DNA of 5,572 nt from Rhodospirillaceae bacterium (GTDB lineage Bacteria; Pseudomonadota; Alphaproteobacteria; DSM-16000; Inquilinaceae), in the NCBI GenBank assembly GCA_020425485.1, contig JAGQRL010000168.1, forward strand, positions 1 through 5,572, in the 5' to 3' direction. A program made the position numbers and the translations under genes. Below, one piece after another: positions 1 through 4,645 of this stretch (position 1 is its first letter; every line of letters starts with the position of its first letter). The notes below the pieces were generated by a model, which was not told where the DNA came from, searched no databases, and saw only the letters and a program-made list of their open reading frames with translations.

Positions 1-14
1 TTGCCAACCCGGTT

Positions 15-85
15 CCAGCCCGCACCCCCGCCCGGCCACCCGGTCGTCACAATGGCTTGGTTGGCCGGATGGGGGTGCGGGCTGG
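15..85. repeat. Imperfect extragenic palindrome, hairpin A
   Basis: Left arm 15-38 (begins CCAGCCCGCACCCCC) pairs with right arm 62-85 (GGGGGTGCGGGCTGG plus flank). Fifteen consecutive base pairs are followed by a G-T and a C-A mismatch and then seven more pairs. The loop is about 23 nt (39-61). No T-tract follows on either strand, so a classic intrinsic terminator is not supported. It is the outermost of three consecutive palindromes in the gene-free left end. Its arms do not share the GAGCA ends of the other two, so it may be a different element, or the terminator or attenuator of a gene to the left of the window. Confidence 0.65.
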
Positions 86-110
86 CGCAGACTGAACGGA
101 AGATGCCCCA

Positions 111-167
111 GAGCATGATCCGGCCTGATGGAATCGCTCCGCGATCCGTCAGGCCGGATCAATGCTC
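111..167. repeat. Long extragenic palindrome, hairpin B (GAGCAT...ATGCTC ends)
   Basis: Left arm 111-137 pairs almost continuously with right arm 141-167: GAGCAT/ATGCTC, then GATCCGGCCTGA/TCAGGCCGGATC, then GGA(A)TCGC/GCGATCC, around a 3-nt loop (138-140). I count 26 pairs, one of them a G-T wobble, with two single-A bulges (133 and 161/162). Such near-perfect hairpins are typical of dispersed extragenic palindromes (REP/MITE-like) rather than terminators, and no T-run follows. It shares the GAGCA/TGCTC terminal motif with the hairpin at 183-234. Copy number elsewhere in the genome is unknown. Confidence 0.75.
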
Positions 168-182
168 GCGATTTCAAGTATC

Positions 183-234
183 TAGAGCACGACGTCCGGT
201 CAGACGCGTTCGCGTCTGATCGGACCGTGCTCTA
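183..234. repeat. Palindrome hairpin C at the 3' end of the phage-type cassette
   Basis: TAGAGCACG (183-191) pairs with CGTGCTCTA (226-234). After a 2-nt bulge (192-193), GTCCGGTCAGACGC (194-207) pairs with GCGTCTGATCGGAC (212-225), leaving a 4-nt GTTC loop. The outer pairs contain the TAG stop codon (minus strand, 234-232) of the tail-fibre-assembly-like gene, so the hairpin sits exactly at its mRNA end. It could act as a transcript-stabilising or rho-assisted termination structure. It lacks a U-tract, and its shared ends with hairpin B suggest a dispersed palindromic element inserted at the gene end. Confidence 0.75.
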
Positions 235-789
235 GGCCGGTGCCTCCTCCGGCCAGCCCACGCTCACGTCGATGGCGGCCAGCGTTGCCGCGTCCGGTGC
301 GGCGGCGGCCAGTGCTTCCAGCACGTCGGAATGCTGGCGGATCGGGTTGATGCGCGCCCACATCGCCCGCGCCGCCGTGGCTTCGGTCTGCTCGTCCTCG
401 GTCAGGCCATCGAAGCCGCCGCGCAGGATGGCGGCTTCCAGCAGCTCCACGGAGCGCGCCAGCACGTTGCGCTGGCGGTAGTCCGGTGCCACCGCGGTGA
501 TGCGCCGCCCGGCTTCCGCCCGGATCGCCGCCAGGTGTTCGGCCTTGGCCTGCGCCAGCGGGGCCGGCGTGCTGTCCGGCAGCGCCGCCCGCCATTCGGC
601 CACCCGGTCGGGCGTCCAGTGGGCGGCACAGGCGTCCACCAGCGCATCGGGCAGCCCATCGAGGCTGCTGTCGGGCGTCAGGACACGGCGGCGGAAGCTG
701 CCGTCCGCCAGGGTCTCACGCAGCTTCACGGGGATGGTGCCGCCGAGTTCGGCCTGAAACCTCCCCTCGTCGAAATCATGGAAGGTCAT
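232..789 (-). CDS. Phage tail-fibre-assembly-like protein (185 aa)
   Basis: Probably a phage tail accessory or assembly-chaperone-type protein, encoded last in the tail cassette. The sequence is soluble, alanine-rich and mostly helical, with no signal peptide or membrane segment. The C-terminal part (about residues 81-160) has the spacing I associate with small proteins encoded just after tail fibres: a helix with HLAAIRAEAGRRI, then APDYRQRN around 101-108, an EDEQ/MWARI helix near 131-147, and IRQHSDVLEAL at 150-160. The N-terminal 60 residues (ELGGTIPVKL, a TWxxD-like HWTPD) are not recognised. The chosen ATG at 789 forms TGATG with the stop of the tail-fibre-like gene and has GAGG seven bases upstream. 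A GTG at 792 would add one residue and is the alternative. The TAG stop lies inside hairpin C. The family assignment rests on context and pattern memory, not on a catalytic motif. Confidence 0.75.
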   Translation of the reverse strand: MTFHDFDEGRFQAELGGTIPVKLRETLADGSFRRRVLTPDSSLDGLPDALVDACAAHWTPDRVAEWRAALPDSTPAPLAQAKAEHLAAIRAEAGRRITAVAPDYRQRNVLARSVELLEAAILRGGFDGLTEDEQTEATAARAMWARINPIRQHSDVLEALAAAAPDAATLAAIDVSVGWPEEAPA

Positions 790-1322
790 CACGCCACCTC
801 GTAGAAGCCGGAGCCGTAGACGGTGAAGTCGTCATCGATTTCCGTGTCCTGCAATCCATAAGAACCGCTGGTCAGGGTTTGCCGATAGAAATAGACGTTG
901 GTGGTGTTGTTCATGCCCAGCGAACCGATCCCGACTGTTCCGGCAGCCAGATTGTGATTGCCGGTGAGCCCAAGATTGACACCGCTGCGCGCTTCGATTG
1001 CGGCTTTCACCGTGAACGGCAGTCCATCCATGCGCACATGCCCGGCCAAGCCGCCCTTCGTGCTGAGCTGCACCCAGAAGCTGATGTAGACGACGCTGCC
1101 GATGAGGACGTACCGGCCCTTGTTGGACGCGTAGGTTGGCGCACCGGCGGTGCCGCTGCCGTAGAGGGTCGGCGTCCAGGTCCCGACTTCGTAGGCCAGA
1201 CCGCTGTTGGCCACCGCGGACACGGCAGCCGCACAGGTGCCGCCGCTCTGCACCAGGGCCAGCAACTCGCTGCCGTCGAGCGGCAGGGTGGCGGCGGGGA
1301 GTTCGCTCAAACGCACCGGCAT
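789..1322 (-). CDS. Phage tail-fibre/tailspike-like structural protein (177 aa)
   Basis: Likely the receptor-facing or distal fibre component of the phage-type cassette. Residues 3-29 (VRLSELPAA, then LDGSELLALVQSGGT) match the short N-terminal motif common to phage fibre and virion proteins, normally xISELPxAxxxxGxExxPxxQxGxT. Residues 47-86 (GTWTPTLYG, then a Tyr/Gly-rich stretch with NKGRYV and VVYISFWVQL) match a beta-rich C-terminal module widely found in tail fibres and spikes. The remainder is Gly/Ser/Thr/Asn-rich beta sequence ending FYEVA. There is no signal peptide. At 177 aa it is very short for a fibre: the motif is followed almost at once by the distal module, with no long shaft. 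The start is supported by GGGAGG eight bases upstream (1331-1336), inside the end of the 40-aa gene. The stop overlaps the next start as TGATG. Confidence 0.78.
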   Translation of the reverse strand: MPVRLSELPAATLPLDGSELLALVQSGGTCAAAVSAVANSGLAYEVGTWTPTLYGSGTAGAPTYASNKGRYVLIGSVVYISFWVQLSTKGGLAGHVRMDGLPFTVKAAIEARSGVNLGLTGNHNLAAGTVGIGSLGMNNTTNVYFYRQTLTSGSYGLQDTEIDDDFTVYGSGFYEVA

Positions 1323-1326
1323 GGCG

Positions 1327-1449
1327 TCAACCTCCCGCCAGAGCCACGCCGCCTTCGGTCAGCAGCACGGCATCGGTTTCGCTGGCCAGCAGCCGCAGGA
1401 ACGGCCGGGCGACGGTGCGGGCGGTGAACCGCCCGAGACTAAGGAGCAT
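1327..1449 (-). CDS. 40-aa micro-protein in the phage-type cassette
   Basis: I do not recognise a family. The product begins MLLSLGRFTARTVARPF and ends GGVALAGG. It has an amphipathic, Arg-containing N-terminal half, a central ASETDAVLLTEGG segment, and no cysteine or clear membrane span. Three things support translation. Its ATG overlaps the upstream stop as TGATG (1449). GGAGAAGG lies just before the start. Its last codons carry the GGGAGG Shine-Dalgarno of the tail-fibre-like gene, whose ATG comes four bases after its stop. Without it, there would be an unexplained 126-base gap in an otherwise fully packed operon. It may be a tail accessory peptide or simply a coupling leader for the fibre gene. 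Standard gene finders often drop ORFs of this size. Confidence 0.6.
   Translation of the reverse strand: MLLSLGRFTARTVARPFLRLLASETDAVLLTEGGVALAGG
1331..1336 (-). promoter_or_regulatory. Shine-Dalgarno of the tail-fibre-like gene
   Basis: GGGAGG on the minus strand, eight bases from the ATG at 1322, lies within the last codons of the 40-aa gene. It fixes the start of the fibre gene. It also implies that translation of the fibre is coupled to, or can be masked by, ribosomes finishing the micro-protein. Confidence 0.65.
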
Positions 1450-1787
1450 CACACCTTCTCCGAAACATGCACGGTGCCGGCCTCGGCCAGCGACCGCACC
1501 GCCACATGGGTGTCGCGCCGGCTGCCCGGCCCGCCCAGCGACAGGTCGGCATAGAGCCCGGCCGGCAGGAAGTGATCGGTGGCAGACGCGGTGACCGTGG
1601 CGTCGCCGGTCTGCAAATAGATGTCGACGTCCGACACCACGCCGATCACCCGCGTGTCGGCGGCGAACGCGGTCGCCGTGCGGGTGCTGGCGCCGGTCGC
1701 CGCGGCAAGCTGGTGGGCGCCGCCGGGGCGCAGCCGCAAAGCGGGGATCGGGTGGTTGTCGTCGTCGCGGGGCAGCAGGGTCGTCAT
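1449..1787 (-). CDS. Small beta-rich phage-type protein (112 aa)
   Basis: First gene of the tail-type cassette. The N-terminal ~30 residues are polar (TTLLPRDDDNHPIPALRL). The rest is predicted mainly beta: TAFAADTRVIGVVSDVDIYL, then DATVTASATDHFLPAGLYADLSLGG, then THVAVRSL and a terminal GTVHVSE. Regularly alternating Val/Ile strands with a DHFLPAGLY turn recall small virion or tail-associated proteins encoded next to fibre genes in alphaproteobacterial prophages. That is a pattern judgement with no catalytic motif behind it. There is no signal peptide, transmembrane segment or cysteine. The ATG at 1787 has GGAGG four bases upstream (1792-1796), and the TGA stop overlaps the next ATG. Role is unknown; virion decoration or fibre attachment are guesses. 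Confidence 0.7.
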   Translation of the reverse strand: MTTLLPRDDDNHPIPALRLRPGGAHQLAAATGASTRTATAFAADTRVIGVVSDVDIYLQTGDATVTASATDHFLPAGLYADLSLGGPGSRRDTHVAVRSLAEAGTVHVSEKV

Positions 1788-1822
1788 GGAACCTCCATCG
1801 CGCGCCGGCAGGAAGCGCCAGC

Positions 1823-1848
1823 CCGATGTGTGTATCGGAAATTTTTCC
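1823..1848. promoter_or_regulatory. Possible operator/promoter region of the phage-type cassette
   Basis: In an otherwise GC-rich gap, two overlapping inverted repeats occur: CCGAT-6nt-ATCGG (1823-1838) and GGAAA-2nt-TTTCC (1837-1848), the latter within the most AT-rich run nearby. They lie 36-61 bases upstream of the first cassette gene on the minus strand. A TCGACA near 1850-1855 followed by poor -10-like hexamers can be drawn but is not convincing. The patch is more likely a binding site or core promoter than chance, but this is inference only. Confidence 0.25.
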
Positions 1849-1929
1849 TATGTCGAGGCCGAGATGATCGCTGAACCGGTGGCTTTGCCGCTCAGGTCGG
1901 CCCCACGCCTTTGGGATTGGAGTCCGCAG

Positions 1930-1962
1930 TGTTCCTAGGAGGGCGATGTTCCTAGGAGGGCG
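1930..1962. repeat. Tandem direct repeat (17-base period) across a gene end
   Basis: Two copies of TGTTCCTAGGAGGGCG, at 1930-1945 and 1947-1962, are separated by one base, giving a 17-base period. Each contains the palindrome CCTAGG. The TAG within the second copy (minus strand, 1954-1952) is the stop codon of the 521-aa gene, so the last codons plus stop have been duplicated downstream. This looks like a replication-slippage or repair duplication. The copies are too close to be prophage attL/attR. Confidence 0.85.
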
Positions 1963-3517
1963 GGGTCGGCCGGTGCCGCGGCGTCGGGATGCGGTCGCCG
2001 CCCGCCGTCTGGGGAAGCTGGGCGGAGGTCGGTCCGCGGAACACCCGCGGCGGCAGCGGCACCTCGAAGGGCGGCGGCTCGGTGGACGCAGCCACCGCCG
2101 CCGGGGCCGCATCTTGCGGCTCCGCCCCGCCGGTTTCCTCCAGCAGGTTGGTCTGGCGGGGAAGCTGGTCGGCCGGGGGCACGCTGCCGTCGTCCGACGC
2201 GCGGAACTGGTCGAGCAGGGAAGCCACTGCCTGGGCATCCCCGGCGGGTGCATCCCCGGCGGGCGCATCCGCGGCGGGGGGATCGCCAGCCGGCGGTTCG
2301 GCCGCCGCCCCGCTCACCTCTTCCGGCGCCGGCACGCCGGCATCCGGCAAGGGCGCCGTGGTCACCGTGGGGCCGGCGGCCACCGCGGCATCGCCCTGCT
2401 CCTCGAAGAAGATGATGGTTTCGTCGCCCAGTTCGGCCACCTGCTCGGCCGCTTGTTCAGGCTCTGCCGCCCGCTCCGGCTCCACCACCTGGGCCAGGAC
2501 GCGGCCCGGCGGCCGTTCAGGCAACGGGATGTCCGGCGGAGAGGCCAGCACCTGGCGGCTTTCCGCCCGCATCTCCGCCACTTCCTCGTCCGTCCACCCG
2601 TCCGCCTCGGCGCCGAACTGGAGCCCGCCAGCCGCATCCGCGTCCGCCGCGACTGGCTGGGCCGGCTCTCCGGGCGGCGCTTCCAGGGGCACTTCGGCCA
2701 CCACGGGCGACTCGGCCACCGGAGACTCGGCCACGGGGGTTTCGGCCTCCGGGGTCTCCGCCTGCGGGGTCTCCGCCTGCGGGGACGCGACGACCTGGAC
2801 ACCGGCGGTATCGGCACGCGGCGGCTGCACCGGCAGCGGCACGGTGCGCATCTGCGCCGGGGCCGCCGCCAGCGGCACGACATCGCCGGGGCGCCGCGAG
2901 GGCCGCGGAAAATCATCGGGATCGATGGACGCCACGCCAATGGCGGCGGGCACCGGTGCGGTGACCGCAGGCGCGACCACGGCCGGCGCAATCACCGCCG
3001 GCGTCGGCGTGTGGCCGGCGGGGGCAACCACCGGCTGCGGCGTGCGCGGCACCACCACCGTTGTGGCCACACCGCCCACCGGCGGCGCCACGCTGACCGT
3101 GGGCGTGCCCGCCTGGCCCGGCAGGCTGGCCACGGTGGTCGGCTGGTCGGCGGCGGGCGGACCGGTGTTGGAATCCCGCGGCGGCCGCGGCACCGCGTAG
3201 ATCGGCTGCGTCGGCTGGGCGGACACGGTGGTGCCCACCGGCCGCAGCTCCCACTGGCGGTTGCCGATGCGGCAGCCCACCCCCTGCTGGGTGCCCTGCC
3301 CGCCGGTCACCTCGAAGTAGCGGCAGATCTGCGGCCGCGTTTCGGTGCGCACGATGGTGAAGCGGGCGCCGCTGGGCAGCGATACCTGCGCGTTCGTCTG
3401 CTCGAACTCAAGGCTGTACTGGATGGCTTGCTGGTCTTGGGCCGAGAGGCTGGCCAGGCTCTGCGCCAGGGCCGGGCCGGCACACACAACCAAGATCAGG
3501 GCAATCAGCACACGCAT
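1952..3517 (-). CDS. Exported proline/alanine-rich protein with two-cysteine N-terminal domain (521 aa)
   Basis: A Sec-exported envelope or periplasmic protein of unknown role. Residues 1-18 (MRVLIALILVVCAGPALA) form a signal peptide with an ALA-Q cleavage site; the Cys at 12 does not fit a lipobox. Residues 19-93 form the only ordered-looking domain, ending CRYFEVTGG, then GVGCR and QWELRP. This Cys-x16-Cys-x6-Trp arrangement (C65, C82, W89) loosely resembles the C-terminal module of 17-kDa-type/RT0821 surface antigens. These are the only two cysteines of the mature protein, so a disulfide is plausible. Residues 94-521 are Pro/Ala/Glu-rich and presumably disordered, with AE[TS]Px repeats (248-272), PAGD repeats (about 408-428) and a short acidic FFEEQ segment near 370. 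The ATG at 3517 has GGAG eight bases upstream; an ATG at 3523 is too close to that site. The gene is divergent from the NUDIX gene. Confidence 0.8.
   Translation of the reverse strand: MRVLIALILVVCAGPALAQSLASLSAQDQQAIQYSLEFEQTNAQVSLPSGARFTIVRTETRPQICRYFEVTGGQGTQQGVGCRIGNRQWELRPVGTTVSAQPTQPIYAVPRPPRDSNTGPPAADQPTTVASLPGQAGTPTVSVAPPVGGVATTVVVPRTPQPVVAPAGHTPTPAVIAPAVVAPAVTAPVPAAIGVASIDPDDFPRPSRRPGDVVPLAAAPAQMRTVPLPVQPPRADTAGVQVVASPQAETPQAETPEAETPVAESPVAESPVVAEVPLEAPPGEPAQPVAADADAAGGLQFGAEADGWTDEEVAEMRAESRQVLASPPDIPLPERPPGRVLAQVVEPERAAEPEQAAEQVAELGDETIIFFEEQGDAAVAAGPTVTTAPLPDAGVPAPEEVSGAAAEPPAGDPPAADAPAGDAPAGDAQAVASLLDQFRASDDGSVPPADQLPRQTNLLEETGGAEPQDAAPAAVAASTEPPPFEVPLPPRVFRGPTSAQLPQTAGGDRIPTPRHRPTPPS
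2235..2294 (-). repeat. Four 15-bp coding repeats (PAGDA-type)
   Basis: Four tandem 15-base units (2235-2249, 2250-2264, 2265-2279, 2280-2294) start from GCATCCCCGGCGGG on the plus strand. The first two differ at one base and the fourth is the most diverged. They encode overlapping P-A-G-D-A pentapeptides in the disordered tail of the 521-aa protein. The gradient of similarity suggests recent expansion from one end. Confidence 0.75.
2702..2776 (-). repeat. Five 15-bp coding repeats (AE[TS]Px)
   Basis: Five consecutive pentapeptides, AETPQ, AETPE, AETPV, AESPV and AESPV, occupy residues 248-272 of the exported protein. At the DNA level the first units are near identical (GCGGAGACCCCGCAG), while later ones use different Glu, Ser and Ala codons. 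This shows divergence under retained peptide pattern. They are flanked by related sequence (VAEVPLEAP), so the tract was probably longer. Confidence 0.8.
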
Positions 3518-3525
3518 GCGCATGG

Positions 3526-3529
3526 CTCC
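3526..3529 (-). promoter_or_regulatory. Shine-Dalgarno deciding the start of the exported protein
   Basis: GGAG on the minus strand lies eight bases before the ATG at 3517 but only two before the in-frame ATG at 3523, favouring the shorter product. The shorter form also gives a typical signal peptide (M-R, then a hydrophobic core). Confidence 0.5.
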
Positions 3530-3721
3530 GGTATCGTGGGGTCCTGAGCCCATAGGGCCAATCGACAGTCAGTGCGTCGATCTGGCTGGCCGTTGACGAC
3601 GGCATCCTCCATCGAGCCTGGAAAGGCATAGCACATTCGTGGCAGCACTGTGTCTCAGCAAAGTCCGCCGCGGCCACAGGTCGTCCCCGGGCCGCCGCCA
3701 CCGGATGTCCACAGCCCCGCC

Positions 3722-4609
3722 ATGACCGCCGATTTAAGCGCCCGGCCGCCTTCCCTGCTTCCCAGCCTCGCCCGCGTGCGGCCGGCCGGCGACGGCCCGC
3801 TGCTGGCGTTGACGGTGGCCGACCAGGCGGTGGGCAAGGTAACGCCGCAGGCCGCCGCCCTGTTGCGCAAGGCGGGGCCGCTGTTTGCCTTCGGCGCCGC
3901 GGGGATCGAGATGGCCCGCGGCCTGTTGACGCCGGAGGACCGGACGGACGCGGTCTCCTCCTCCCTGCGGCGCCTTGCCGCCGACGGCGACCTGCCGGCA
4001 CCGCGCTACGAGCGCTATCCGGTGGTGACGCGTTGGGGAACGGCGGAACTGATGCGCATCGACCGCTCCTATGTCGGCCTGCTGGGCACGCTCGCCTTCG
4101 GGCTCCACATCAACGGCTATGTGCCCACGCCGGCCGGGCCGGAAATGTGGATCGGCCGCCGCGCCGACGACCGCATGGTGGAGCCGGGCAAGTTCGACAA
4201 TCTGGTGGGCGGCGGCCAGCCGGCCGGCCTCTCGCTGGCCGCCAACCTGGTGAAGGAAGCGGCGGAGGAAGCCGGCATCGATGCCGCCACGGCGGCGCGG
4301 GCGCGGCCGGCCGGGCTGATCGCCTACGAAGCGCCCCACCCGCTGGGCCTGCGCCGCGACGTGCTGTTCACCTTCGACCTGGAATTGGCCGACGACTTCC
4401 GGCCGGTGAACACCGATGGCGAGGTGGCGGAGTTCACCCGCCATCCGGTGGCCGACGTGCTCGACCGGCTGCGCCGCGACCCGGACGCCTTCAAGTTCAA
4501 CGTGCCGGCGGTGATCATCGATTTCTGCCTGCGCCACGGCGTGCTCGACCCCGACAGCGAGCCCGACTATGCCGAGCTGGCCACGACCCTGCGCCAGCCG
4601 CTCGACTGA
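3722..4609 (+). CDS. DUF4743-type NUDIX hydrolase (295 aa)
   Basis: A cytosolic pyrophosphohydrolase with an N-terminal DUF4743-like region (about 1-125) and a NUDIX domain (about 125-265). This is the architecture of fungal YJR142W and the plant thiamin-related Nudix proteins, which hydrolyse oxo- and oxy-thiamin diphosphate in metabolite repair; that substrate is inferred by homology. Visible marks are FGLHINGY (126-133), MWIGRR (142-147), PGKFDNLVGGGQPAG (155-169), KEAAEEAGI (178-186) with metal-binding E182/E183, NTDGEV, and the family ending FKFN...VIIDFCLRHGVL. The first Glu of the generic NUDIX box (Gx5E) is Leu170 here; I believe this family tolerates that. The ATG at 3722 gives a start close to the conserved region. 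A GTG at 3650 would add 24 proline-rich residues. Neither has a strong Shine-Dalgarno. It converges on kdsA. Confidence 0.9.
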   Translation: MTADLSARPPSLLPSLARVRPAGDGPLLALTVADQAVGKVTPQAAALLRKAGPLFAFGAAGIEMARGLLTPEDRTDAVSSSLRRLAADGDLPAPRYERYPVVTRWGTAELMRIDRSYVGLLGTLAFGLHINGYVPTPAGPEMWIGRRADDRMVEPGKFDNLVGGGQPAGLSLAANLVKEAAEEAGIDAATAARARPAGLIAYEAPHPLGLRRDVLFTFDLELADDFRPVNTDGEVAEFTRHPVADVLDRLRRDPDAFKFNVPAVIIDFCLRHGVLDPDSEPDYAELATTLRQPLD

Positions 4610-4645
4610 CGGACGCGCCGCCGCCGCCCCTGTCTCCTCCCCCGC

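Noticed and set aside
1..219. Open frame through the left end (72 codons).
   Set aside because: It runs across two palindromes, begins at the window edge and has no recognisable protein features.
15..234. CRISPR-like array.
   Set aside because: The three elements are palindromes of different sequence and length with irregular gaps, not identical repeats with uniform spacers.
1900..1930. A tRNA T-arm-like string (GGACTCCAATCCC on the minus strand).
   Set aside because: It lacks the GTTCGA loop and no acceptor, D or anticodon arms can be drawn around it.
1930..1962. Direct repeats considered as prophage attL/attR.
   Set aside because: The copies are one base apart, so nothing lies between them. 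There is no integrase gene and no tRNA.
1450..2268. Long minus-strand frame that would extend the 40-aa gene upstream to 313 codons.
   Set aside because: It overlaps the 112-aa and 521-aa genes out of frame, and its upstream part is Arg/Pro-rich shadow sequence. Only the last 41 codons, with their own start signals, look real.
1946..3547. A plus-strand open frame of the same length (533 codons) antiparallel to the exported-protein gene.
   Set aside because: It is codon-in-phase antisense to a GC-rich, Pro/Ala-rich gene that lacks TTA, CTA and TCA codons, so the opposite strand stays open by composition. Its product is Arg/Gly/His-rich with no domain or signal, while the minus-strand product has a signal peptide and a domain-like N-terminus.
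4610..4645. Possible terminator between the convergent NUDIX and kdsA genes.
   Set aside because: The 36 bases are C-rich with no stable inverted repeat or T-tract.
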